From contig JAUXNR010000008.1 of assembly GCA_030682755.1 (NCBI GenBank), positions 1 to 6,704 of the forward strand: 6,704 nt of DNA, read 5' to 3'. Within the stretch, counting starts at the first letter, position 1, and the number at the start of each line of letters is the position of its first letter. This stretch comes from Flavobacterium sp. (GTDB taxonomy: Bacteria > Bacteroidota > Bacteroidia > Flavobacteriales > Flavobacteriaceae). The notes beneath the pieces were generated by a model, which worked only from the letters and a program-made list of their open reading frames with translations, made no database searches and was not told where the DNA came from. This document shows, in pieces, positions 1-6,577 of this stretch. The translations under genes and the position numbers were made by a program.

Positions 1-227
1 ATCCAAAAGGGTGGAAGGTTTTAGTGGATGGTAAAGAAACCGAAATGTTTCGAGTGAATTATGTGTTGCGAGCTTTACAAATTCCGGCCGGAAAACATAC
101 GATTGAATTCAAATTTGAACCTCAAGTGATTCAAAAAGGAAGTGCAATAGCTTTGATTAGTTCTTTGGGAATGTTGCTGTTATTGATTGGCGGGGTTTAT
201 TTTGAGACCAAGAAAAAGGTTGAGTAA
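1..227 (+). CDS. YfhO-family membrane protein, C-terminal fragment (5' end outside window)
   Basis: The frame is open from the left edge to TAA at 225-227, so about 74 C-terminal residues of a larger protein are visible. A GTG at 24 lies inside the conserved region and is not the start. The visible part reads PKGWKVLVDGKETEMFRVNY, then LRALQIPAGKHTIEFKFEP. This is the typical beta-rich extracytoplasmic end of YfhO-type proteins (Gly-Trp-Lys followed by a DGK turn, then PAGKH and the EFKFEP strand). One hydrophobic helix follows (roughly GSAIALISSLGMLLLLIGGVYF) and a short basic tail, ETKKKVE. YfhO proteins are large multi-pass membrane proteins, and Bacillus YfhO is linked to glycosylation of lipoteichoic acid. 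In Bacteroidota they commonly sit in polysaccharide gene clusters, as here. The role is inferred to be membrane-associated sugar transfer or modification of a surface glycan. Family recognition is fairly firm; the substrate is unknown. Confidence 0.82.
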   Translation, partial: PKGWKVLVDGKETEMFRVNYVLRALQIPAGKHTIEFKFEPQVIQKGSAIALISSLGMLLLLIGGVYFETKKKVE

Positions 228-262
228 CGAACAATGAACAATGAATTTTGAACTTTGAAACT
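228..262 (+). repeat. Short low-complexity spacer with repeated (A)TGAA(C/T) units before the glycosyltransferase
   Basis: The stretch between the YfhO-like stop and the glycosyltransferase coding region is built from near-repeats: GAACAAT, GAACAAT, GAATTTT, GAACTTT, GAAACT, with a period of about 7 bases. It contains two out-of-frame minimal ORFs, ATG at 234-236 ending at TGA 249-251 and ATG at 241-243 ending at TGA 256-258. It resembles the imperfect repeats at 1550-1618. No purine-rich ribosome binding site stands out. Whether the repeats have a role is unknown. Confidence 0.5.
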
Positions 263-1549
263 ACATCGAGAAAAAAAGTTCTCATCATAACCTATTACTG
301 GCCACCAGCCGGTGGTCCAGGCGTGCAACGTTGGCTAAAGTTTGTAAAATACTTGCCGAATTTTGGTTATGAACCACATGTTTACATTCCTGAAAATCCT
401 ACCTATCCCATTGTGGATGAAAAGTTAATTAACGAAGTTTCTGAAAAGGCCATTATCATCAAACAAAAAATCAAGGAACCCTATCGTTGGGCATCTTTTT
501 TATCGAAAAACAACACTAAAAAAATCAGTTCCGGAATCATTCCAAGTAAGAAGAAACAATCGTTGATTGAAAAAATAATGCTTTGGATTCGTGGCAACTT
601 TTTTATTCCTGATGCACGAATTTTGTGGGTGAAACCCTCGGTTGTTTTTTTGAAAGAGTATATCGAAAAAAATCAAATTGAAACCATCATTACAACCGGA
701 CCGCCACACAGTTTACACTTGATTGGCTTACAATTAAAAAAACAAACAAACATCAAATGGATTGCCGATTTTCGTGATCCGTGGACAACCATTGGCTATC
801 ACAAAGAATTGATGCTCACTGAAAATTCGGAGAAAAAACACAAAGATTTAGAGAAAAATGTTCTCCTTTCTGCTGATAAAATTATAGTAACGAGTCCTAC
901 TACAAAAATTGAATTTGCAAAACTGACTTCAAAACCAATTGAAGTGATTACAAATGGTTATGATGTGGAAAAAGTCAAGAAAAGTGACTTGGATGAAAAG
1001 TTTACAATCGCTCATATCGGTTCTTTTTTGTCGGATAGAAATCCGAGAATTTTGTGGAAAGCATTAAAAGAATTAGTCAAAGAAAATCACGACTTTGCGG
1101 CTGATTTTCAATTGAAACTAATCGGAAAAGTGAGTCAGGATGTTTTGGAAACGATAGCTGAATTTAAGTTGAGTAAATTTGTCAATAATTTAGGCTATGT
1201 TTCTCACGATGAAGCCATTTTGCACCAACGAACCTCGCAAGTGTTACTGTTAATTGAAATTGATTCAGAAGAAACGCGTTGTATTATTCCCGGAAAATTG
1301 TTTGAATATATGGTTTCTGAACGTCCGATTATAGCTATTGGTCCAAAAGCTTCTGATTTTGAAGCAATTTTGAACGAAACCAATACCGGTCATTTTTTTA
1401 CATATGACGAAAAATCAAATGTAAAAGAAATAATTTTAGCTCATTATCAATTGTATAAGCAAAATAGTTTGAAGGTATATCCGGTTGGCTTGCAATATTA
1501 CAGCAGAAAAAGTTTAACTGAAAAATTAGTAAAGACATGTTTAGAATAA
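248..1549 (+). CDS. Glycosyltransferase, GT-B fold, family 4-like
   Basis: A 433-residue cytoplasmic or membrane-associated enzyme that probably transfers a sugar from a nucleotide-sugar donor to a lipid-linked or surface glycan. The N-terminal Rossmann half carries VLIITYYWPPAGGPGVQRW (residues 11-29), the typical glycine-rich acceptor-side opening. It is followed by TTGPPHS (149-155), DFRDPW (174-179) and NGYD (236-239). The C-terminal donor-binding half starts near HIGS (256-259) and contains IPGKLFEYMVSERP (347-360), which matches the family-4 donor-site motif. E353 fits the second Glu of E-x7-E, but the first position is Cys345. The length is normal for the family. The start is odd: an in-frame stop lies at 242-244 and the only candidate starts before the conserved core are ATT 245 and TTG 248; no in-frame ATG occurs until well inside the protein. 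The gene follows the YfhO-like gene by 20 bases and precedes the flippase, so cotranscription is likely. Donor and acceptor cannot be predicted. Confidence 0.88.
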   Translation: MNFETTSRKKVLIITYYWPPAGGPGVQRWLKFVKYLPNFGYEPHVYIPENPTYPIVDEKLINEVSEKAIIIKQKIKEPYRWASFLSKNNTKKISSGIIPSKKKQSLIEKIMLWIRGNFFIPDARILWVKPSVVFLKEYIEKNQIETIITTGPPHSLHLIGLQLKKQTNIKWIADFRDPWTTIGYHKELMLTENSEKKHKDLEKNVLLSADKIIVTSPTTKIEFAKLTSKPIEVITNGYDVEKVKKSDLDEKFTIAHIGSFLSDRNPRILWKALKELVKENHDFAADFQLKLIGKVSQDVLETIAEFKLSKFVNNLGYVSHDEAILHQRTSQVLLLIEIDSEETRCIIPGKLFEYMVSERPIIAIGPKASDFEAILNETNTGHFFTYDEKSNVKEIILAHYQLYKQNSLKVYPVGLQYYSRKSLTEKLVKTCLE

Positions 1550-1618
1550 ATGAATTGAAAGAATCAAAAAAGTCAAATAATCTAACAATCGAATAATCCA
1601 AAAATCAAACAATTCAAA
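1550..1618 (+). repeat. Low-complexity imperfect repeat spacer between glycosyltransferase and flippase
   Basis: This 69-base gap is almost entirely A, T and C, with units resembling AATCAAAAA, GTCAAATAA, TCTAACAAT, CGAATAATC, CAAAAATCA and AACAATTC, a loose period of 8-9 bases. It runs directly into the ATG of the flippase gene at 1619. No hairpin, terminator or TAnnTTTG-type promoter is visible, so read-through from the glycosyltransferase is likely. In the flippase frame the spacer is closed by TAA at 1583-1585, and no ATG occurs between that stop and 1619. The function, if any, is unknown. Confidence 0.55.
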
Positions 1619-3088
1619 ATGGGCATCGTCATCAATCAATCCATCAAAAACACCCTCATTACCTTCATCGGTTTTGTTATTGGTGCGGTGAATGCCTTGT
1701 TTATGTACACCCATTTTTTAGGCGAAGAGTATTATGGTTTGACGGCTTTTTTACTTTCTTCGGCTAATATTATGATGCCACTTATGGCTTTTGGTATTCA
1801 AAATACGTTAGTGAAATTTTATGCCACACACCAATCTGAAGAAGATAAATCACGGTTTTTGAATTTAGTAATGGTGTTGCCTTTGCTCATTATTATTCCG
1901 ATTTTCTTGATTTTATTTTTGTTTTATGGCGAAGCGGCTCTTTTGATTTCAAAAACAAATCCCATTATATATGACTATGTCTGGATGATTCCCGTCATCG
2001 GTTTGTTTATGGGCTATTTTGAAATTTTTTATGCTTGGGTAAAAGTGCATTTGAAATCGGTTTTTGGGAATTTTGTCAAAGAAGTTTTGCTTCGTGTTTT
2101 TATCAGTATTTTTCTATTTGCGGTTTATTTTGGTTGGATAAGCACGATTCAATTTGTTTACAGCTTGGTTTTTATCTATTTTATCATGATGGTCTTGATG
2201 GCACTCGTTGCATTTAAAGTCAGAAAACCACAATTCCATTTAAAGTTTCCAAAAGAGAAGCGAGATGTCATTGTTTATTCTGCGTTCATTATATTTTCAT
2301 CTAGTATTGCTGTTTTGTTGTTGGATATAGATAAATTCATGATTGGACAATATATTCCAATTAGTGAAGCGGCTTATTATTCGGTAGCTATATTTATTGC
2401 GTTGACCATTTCGGTTCCAATGCGGGCAATGCATCAAATTACGCACCCAATTACTACGGTTTTGATGGCAAAAAATAACTATGTAGCTTTAAATGAGCTG
2501 TATAAAAAAACGTCAATTACTTTGCAAGTCGTTGGCGGATTTATTATGTTAGGTATTTTAACCAACATTCATGAAGTATATGCCTTGTTACCTGAGAAAT
2601 ACAGTGGAGGTGTGGCAGTAGTTTTTCTGATTTCTTTTTCAAAGTTTTTTGATTTGATGTTGGGCAACAATAATTCCATCATTTTTAATTCAAAATATTA
2701 TCGCACCGTTTTGTTTTTAGGACTTTGTTTGGTTGGCTTAACAGTAAGTTTAAACATGTACTTTATTCCGAATTTCGGGATTGAAGGAGCAGCCATTGCT
2801 ACTTTAATTTCCATTGGTTTATACAGTTTGGCTAAATTTCTATTTGTGGTTTTTAAAATGGATTTGTTTCCGTTTACTATAAAAACGGTAGCTTCGCTTG
2901 GCATTATTGTCTTAACTTTTGTAGTGTTTTATTTTTGGAGTTTTCCCTTTCATCCAATTCTGAATATTATTATGAAGTCGGTTTTACTTTCTGTATTTTA
3001 TTTAGTTTTCAACTATAAAATGAAAATTTCAGAGGATATTAATAAAGTCATTTTATTACTTTTGTTGAAGTTAAGAAAATTGCTTTGA
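1619..3088 (+). CDS. Oligosaccharide flippase / polysaccharide biosynthesis membrane protein (Wzx-like, MOP superfamily)
   Basis: A 489-residue integral inner-membrane protein, inferred to flip a lipid-linked oligosaccharide to the periplasmic face during surface polysaccharide synthesis. About 12-14 hydrophobic segments can be read, roughly at residues 10-30, 42-60, 82-103, 117-137, 155-173, 177-199, 217-236, 250-267, 300-316, 330-346, 362-381, 386-410, 420-440 and 446-465. Hallmarks of this family are the opening QSIKNTLITFIGFVIGAVNA, the segment DIDKFMIGQYIPISEAAYYS (residues 236-255; Wzx proteins have a similar Asp-Lys-x-Met-Ile-Gly stretch), and NFGIEGAAIATLIS (385-398), matching the usual Gly-Ala-Ala-Ile-Ala-Thr helix. 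Length is normal. ATG at 1619 gives the expected short cytoplasmic lead before the first helix. The gene is the last plus-strand gene of the cluster and follows the glycosyltransferase by 69 bases. A repeat-unit exporter is the best reading; the exact glycan is not identifiable. Confidence 0.88.
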   Translation: MGIVINQSIKNTLITFIGFVIGAVNALFMYTHFLGEEYYGLTAFLLSSANIMMPLMAFGIQNTLVKFYATHQSEEDKSRFLNLVMVLPLLIIIPIFLILFLFYGEAALLISKTNPIIYDYVWMIPVIGLFMGYFEIFYAWVKVHLKSVFGNFVKEVLLRVFISIFLFAVYFGWISTIQFVYSLVFIYFIMMVLMALVAFKVRKPQFHLKFPKEKRDVIVYSAFIIFSSSIAVLLLDIDKFMIGQYIPISEAAYYSVAIFIALTISVPMRAMHQITHPITTVLMAKNNYVALNELYKKTSITLQVVGGFIMLGILTNIHEVYALLPEKYSGGVAVVFLISFSKFFDLMLGNNNSIIFNSKYYRTVLFLGLCLVGLTVSLNMYFIPNFGIEGAAIATLISIGLYSLAKFLFVVFKMDLFPFTIKTVASLGIIVLTFVVFYFWSFPFHPILNIIMKSVLLSVFYLVFNYKMKISEDINKVILLLLLKLRKLL

Positions 3089-3222
3089 AATTGATTCTAA
3101 AGTAAATTATTAGTCCTTTTTTTATTATTTATCTCGACAGGATTGTTTGATTAGAATTGATTTTAGAGTTTTATTTCTAATAAGAAAAAAGAAAACATCA
3201 ACTAATTTTGTCATATGAGTTT
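3089..3222. other. Convergent intergenic region; only weak terminator candidates
   Basis: This gap separates the 3' ends of the flippase gene and the minus-strand surface-protein gene, so both transcripts must end here or overlap. Visible elements are weak. For the plus strand, CTAA (3097-3100) can pair with TTAG (3110-3113) just before a run of seven T at 3117-3123. Near the minus-strand end, TTTCT (3174-3178) pairs with AGAAA (3183-3187) around an AATA loop. Both stems are only 4-5 AT-rich pairs, so neither is a convincing intrinsic terminator. There is also an imperfect direct repeat at 3089-3103 and 3155-3169. No open reading frame of note is seen. Confidence 0.35.
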
Positions 3223-6200
3223 TTATCTTTTTAATGTAAAATGGCCTCTACATTCGTTTCCATTTTGTCGTGTCACAATAAACCAATAATCACTAGATGG
3301 AAGATCTTTACCATTGAATTTGCCATCCCAAGAATTTAAGTTACTTAATATTTTCAATACTTTTCCATATCTATCAAAAATAGTTACTTTTAATCCAGGT
3401 TCAAAATAAGAATATTCTATTGCCCAAGTATCATTAATTCCATCACCATTTGGAGTAAAGAAATTTGGGAACATTAATAGGTAGACATTTTCATCCGTAA
3501 CGCCACAACCGTTTTTATCACGAACATATGCAGTATATGCTCCACTATTTAATCCTACAAAAACATTGCTATTTTGATAATTGAAGCCATCAATTGAATA
3601 CTCATAATTCCCAAGACCATTTGCATTTACAATTATAGTATTTTCTGTGTTTGTACAATCTTGTGTTATAACAGATGAAATGGTTGCCTTGTTTGATGGA
3701 ACAACAGTAAAATTTTTTGTAGTTGAACAAATGCTAGAGTTATGGTTTTCTGTTACGGTTACAGAATAATTTCCAGCCTGTGAAATTGTTATCATTTCTG
3801 AAGTTGAACCGGTTGACCAGCTATAACTATCGAAACCAGATCCAGCATTAATGGTAGTCGAGTTATTTTCACATATCGAGACAATGTCAGGAATCGTAAC
3901 TATTGGTTTATTGACCAATGGTAAATTCAATGTTACAATTTTGTAACAACCATTGTTTGAAGTAATTCTTACGAATATAGAAGAATTGCTTATAGTTAAG
4001 TTATAATTTGTTACCGTGGTAATTAAATCAGAATTAAATTGATTTGTTGCTCCGCTGAGAGAAGTATAAAAGTCAAAAGTACAATTGGATGTATCAGAAA
4101 TTAAGTTTGAAGCGTAATTTGTTAAATTAACTATTTCTGAATTGTTATTCAAATCATCACATATTATTTCTGAATAATCAGTAGCATTTAATGTATCTAT
4201 TAAATCAATAGTAACAGATAAACGATTAATACTTTCACAGCCATTAATTGTTTGAGTTACAAAATAAATTGCTCCATCAGTTAATAATGTGGTGGTTGGT
4301 AAAGCGGTTGTACTAGAATTTGAATTATACCAATTCAAATTAACACCATTTACAACAATATCATTTAAAGTAGAATTTTGCGTTGAGCAAAATGTTTGGA
4401 CTAATAATCCTGAAGGTATTTGAGTATTTTGAATATTTATTAAAACGGGAATACTTAAACTTTCACAATTATTAATTGTTTGAGTTGCATAATAAGTTTG
4501 GCCATTAGCTAATACAGTTGTATTTGCAAGTAAATCCCCTCCGGTTGCAGCATTATACCATTTTATATTTATACCATTAATGATGACATCATTCAAAGTT
4601 GCATTTTGTTGAATACAGAAAGTTTGTGGTGCTATAGCCGCAGGTAAAGGAACAGAATTGACAGTTACATTAATTTGAGTTTTTGAACTTTCACAACCGT
4701 TTTCTGTTTGAGAAACATAATAGTTTGCATTGTTTTGTAAAACTGTATTTGCTGGTAAAACAGATGTATCTGTTGGAGATGAATACCATTTTATGTTTTG
4801 TCCTAAAGCACTTAAATTTGAAATGGTCGCATTTTCGCTTTCGCAGAACACTTGATCGGTAGCATGAGGAGCTGTTGGGGTTGGATTTATAGAAACAGTT
4901 ACAGCCAATCGATCACTTTCCGGACAATTACCAATTTGTCTTGAGGCGTAATAAGTTTGTCCGTTTATTAATGTAATAGTTGTATTTAATTGGTTTGTAG
5001 ATGTAGCTGAATTGTACCATTTGATGGTTGAAGAATTTGGTAAGAGATTTGATATCGTAGGATTATCTGATGAGCAGAATTGCTGAATGCTATTGCCTAA
5101 TGGAACTAACGTGTCACAATTATTTAATTTTACAATAAAACCTGTGTGTCCCGAATTATACATATTATATGTTGTAGTCGGACTAGGATCGAAATCAAAA
5201 GAACTATTAAATGTTCCAGCAATAAAAATTGAATTTAAAAGATCACTATAAACTCTTAACTTTCCATAATAAATTGGTTTAAAGTTTAAATAAGCACCAT
5301 TTGCATCAAGCAAAATTAATAATCCCCGCAACATGCCATTATAAGTGTTTGGAATTTGAGTTACTAAATTATTTGTGTCTTTTATAAAAGTTTGACCTGT
5401 AGCTTCCATAACTATTTGGATTTCACCAAGGGTATTAAAACTAAAAGATTTAATTGTTTGTTGCTCTCCTCCATAGATTGGGATACTCCAAATATAGTCT
5501 CTATTTTCAGTAATCTTAAAAAGGCATCCTTCTACAAAATAAATAGAGGGTAGTGTAATATCTTGATTATTAAAATTTAAAGGAACTGGACCAGAATAAT
5601 TTGTTGTAAAATAAATGTTATTCATTTGGTCAATTTTAATTGATTTATCCTCGTTACTAATACCCGCACCCGCAGTCGGATTTAATTTTTGATACCATAC
5701 ATCTTCCCCATTAGGATTTAATTTGGCTATAAAATCGCAATAGGATGGATAGGAGCTAGTGGTGTATGAAATTCCTGAAAATGTCATACTATGTTGAAAA
5801 TTTCCTTTTAGAATAATGTTATTATTATTATCACTTGCTAATGAATGAGGAAAAATATTATTCCCATGAATAATTTTTTCCCAAATGAAGTTATTATTTA
5901 AATCAGATTTAATAATAAAAATTTTACTGTTAAGACTAGTTGAAACCCCAACATTTCCAATCGTTACAATGTTATTATTTGAGTCTACAGTTGATTCTTT
6001 TGCATAGTAATTTGGATAAAAATTTCCACTCAAAAAGTTACCATTAGGGTCTAATTTAATAACGTAACCACCGTAATTACCAGTAGGATTTTCTACTATG
6101 TATGTATTATTTGGGTCTGGGTCTAAATCTATCTGGCTCCCATTGTCAATTCCTGTAACAATTATATTTTGATTGTTGTCTAATATAATAGAGTTTCCCT

Positions 6201-6486
6201 GACCTGTTAATTGTTTTACCCACTGAAAGTTTTTATTAGTATCTAATTTTAATACATATCCTACACCATGTTGATCGATATCATTTAAAAAAAATGAATT
6301 TGTTGGACTAGGGTCAAAATCAGCTCCAGTAAAAAAGTTACCAGTTGAAAAAATATTACCATCGTTATCACAAACTATAGAGTTGCAACTAGAGAAACCG
6401 TTAATTTTTGAAGCCCAATCGAAATCTTTTCCAAATAAAGTGATTTGAGTGAACAATAAAATGAGTAAGCAGTATGTTTTTTTCAT
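3223..6486 (-). CDS. Secreted modular surface protein: beta-propeller repeats, Ig-like repeats and type B T9SS C-terminal domain
   Basis: A 1087-residue protein inferred to be exported by Sec and then the type IX secretion system to the cell surface or medium. ATG at 6484-6486 begins a clear signal peptide (MKKTYCLLILLFTQITLFG), which supports this start. Modules in order: seven propeller-type repeats (about 22-455); four Ig-like repeats of 76-77 residues (about 458-760); a module with IICDDLNNNSEIVNLTNY (about 767-856) recognisable from other flavobacterial T9SS proteins; an Ig/PKD-like module (859-928, Cys872 and Cys920); a SprB-like module (930-1003, with GNYEYSIDG and YVRDKNGCG); and the gliding-motility-associated C-terminal domain (1004-1087). 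No catalytic motif is visible, so an adhesive, binding or structural role is the best inference. No SprF/PorP-like partner or T9SS component lies in the window. It converges on the polysaccharide operon and is probably transcribed alone. Family assignment is strong; the biological role is unknown. Confidence 0.93.
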   Translation of the reverse strand: MKKTYCLLILLFTQITLFGKDFDWASKINGFSSCNSIVCDNDGNIFSTGNFFTGADFDPSPTNSFFLNDIDQHGVGYVLKLDTNKNFQWVKQLTGQGNSIILDNNQNIIVTGIDNGSQIDLDPDPNNTYIVENPTGNYGGYVIKLDPNGNFLSGNFYPNYYAKESTVDSNNNIVTIGNVGVSTSLNSKIFIIKSDLNNNFIWEKIIHGNNIFPHSLASDNNNNIILKGNFQHSMTFSGISYTTSSYPSYCDFIAKLNPNGEDVWYQKLNPTAGAGISNEDKSIKIDQMNNIYFTTNYSGPVPLNFNNQDITLPSIYFVEGCLFKITENRDYIWSIPIYGGEQQTIKSFSFNTLGEIQIVMEATGQTFIKDTNNLVTQIPNTYNGMLRGLLILLDANGAYLNFKPIYYGKLRVYSDLLNSIFIAGTFNSSFDFDPSPTTTYNMYNSGHTGFIVKLNNCDTLVPLGNSIQQFCSSDNPTISNLLPNSSTIKWYNSATSTNQLNTTITLINGQTYYASRQIGNCPESDRLAVTVSINPTPTAPHATDQVFCESENATISNLSALGQNIKWYSSPTDTSVLPANTVLQNNANYYVSQTENGCESSKTQINVTVNSVPLPAAIAPQTFCIQQNATLNDVIINGINIKWYNAATGGDLLANTTVLANGQTYYATQTINNCESLSIPVLINIQNTQIPSGLLVQTFCSTQNSTLNDIVVNGVNLNWYNSNSSTTALPTTTLLTDGAIYFVTQTINGCESINRLSVTIDLIDTLNATDYSEIICDDLNNNSEIVNLTNYASNLISDTSNCTFDFYTSLSGATNQFNSDLITTVTNYNLTISNSSIFVRITSNNGCYKIVTLNLPLVNKPIVTIPDIVSICENNSTTINAGSGFDSYSWSTGSTSEMITISQAGNYSVTVTENHNSSICSTTKNFTVVPSNKATISSVITQDCTNTENTIIVNANGLGNYEYSIDGFNYQNSNVFVGLNSGAYTAYVRDKNGCGVTDENVYLLMFPNFFTPNGDGINDTWAIEYSYFEPGLKVTIFDRYGKVLKILSNLNSWDGKFNGKDLPSSDYWFIVTRQNGNECRGHFTLKR
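3226..3477 (-). other. Gliding-motility-associated / type B T9SS C-terminal sorting domain
   Basis: Residues about 1004-1087 carry the landmarks of this domain: FPNFFTPNGDGINDTW (1006-1021), VTIFDRYGKVL (1034-1044), WDGKFNGKDLPSSDYWF (1053-1069) and the terminal GHFTLKR. This is the CHU_C / TIGR04131-type domain, known to target proteins to the type IX secretion system in Flavobacteriia. It is complete and ends at the very C-terminus, as expected for a sorting signal. Type B domains are thought to use a SprF-like partner, which is not encoded in this window. Confidence 0.93.
4207..5115 (-). repeat. Four tandem Ig-like repeats of 76-77 residues
   Basis: Residues about 458-760 form four consecutive copies of one module, starting near bases 5115, 4884, 4656 and 4425 (minus strand). 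Each has a first Cys (471, 548, 624, 700), a Trp-Tyr pair with Trp exactly 19 residues later (490, 567, 643, 719), a Tyr/Phe-rich strand such as GQTYYATQT, and a second Cys exactly 50 residues after the first (521, 598, 674, 750). The pattern matches the Ig-like modules common in Bacteroidota proteins that carry the T9SS type B domain. The paired Cys probably form one disulfide per module outside the cytoplasm. Copies 3 and 4 look most alike, also at DNA level around INNCES and INGCES, which suggests intragenic duplication. Confidence 0.85.
5122..6423 (-). repeat. Seven tandem propeller-type repeats (probable seven-bladed beta-propeller)
   Basis: Residues about 22-455 of the surface protein divide into seven units. 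Typical elements are an aromatic/Trp strand (such as FQWVKQL, FIWEKII, YIWSIPI), an Asp/Asn turn before a NI-x-x-TG strand (such as DNDGNIFSTGN), and a closing strand ending in KLD or KLN (YVLKLD 77-82, YVIKLD 141-146, FIAKLN 252-257, FIVKLN 450-455). Approximate unit boundaries are 22-82, 83-146, 147-195, 196-257, 258-326, 327-394 and 395-455. The first and last units share DFDPSPT (56-62 and 431-437), and unit 2 has DLDPDPN at the same place. This resembles the SBBP-type beta-propeller repeat. The seven-blade count is my reading of the sequence, not a modelled structure. Confidence 0.75.
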
Positions 6487-6550
6487 TGGTTGTTTGAAGC
6501 AGGTGAGAGTTTAACTTTTTTATGTCACTAATAAACTAAAGTAATAGATT

Positions 6551-6566
6551 ATAGTAAATTTACTAT
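6551..6566. promoter_or_regulatory. Perfect 16-base palindrome next to the candidate promoter
   Basis: ATAGTAAATTTACTAT reads the same on both strands with no mismatch. It lies four bases downstream of the candidate -7 box and would overlap the predicted transcription start of the surface-protein gene. It could be an operator for a dimeric regulator or an AT-rich leader hairpin. A palindrome this long is not strongly improbable in such AT-rich sequence, and no regulator gene is nearby. Confidence 0.3.
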
Positions 6567-6569
6567 CAG

Positions 6570-6577
6570 CAAAAATA
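6570..6577 (-). promoter_or_regulatory. Candidate Bacteroidota -7 promoter box for the surface-protein gene
   Basis: On the minus strand this reads TATTTTTG, a full match to the TAnnTTTG -7 consensus of Bacteroidota. It lies about 83 bases upstream of the ATG, so the 5' leader would be roughly 75 bases. At the expected -33 distance there is only a run of T (TTTT rather than TTTG), and the region is very AT-rich, so a chance match is quite possible. Confidence 0.35.

Noticed and set aside
24..227. A separate small protein starting at GTG 24
   Set aside because: The frame is open to the left edge and the conserved YfhO C-terminal sequence (PKGWKV) continues upstream of the GTG, so it is an internal Val codon.
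500..709. Minus-strand open frame of 69 codons inside the glycosyltransferase
   Set aside because: It lies wholly within a well-supported gene on the other strand and its translation resembles no protein family.
2035..2217. Plus-strand 60-codon frame inside the flippase gene
   Set aside because: It overlaps the flippase in another frame, and the flippase frame has clear family motifs throughout; this is a shadow frame.
3097..3123. Intrinsic terminator after the flippase gene (short stem plus seven T)
   Set aside because: The stem is only four base pairs with no GC-rich core; mentioned under the intergenic entry but not called as a terminator.
4207..5115. CRISPR-like or DNA-level tandem repeat array
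   Set aside because: The periodicity of about 229 bases is that of protein modules within one open frame, with diverged DNA and no spacer structure.
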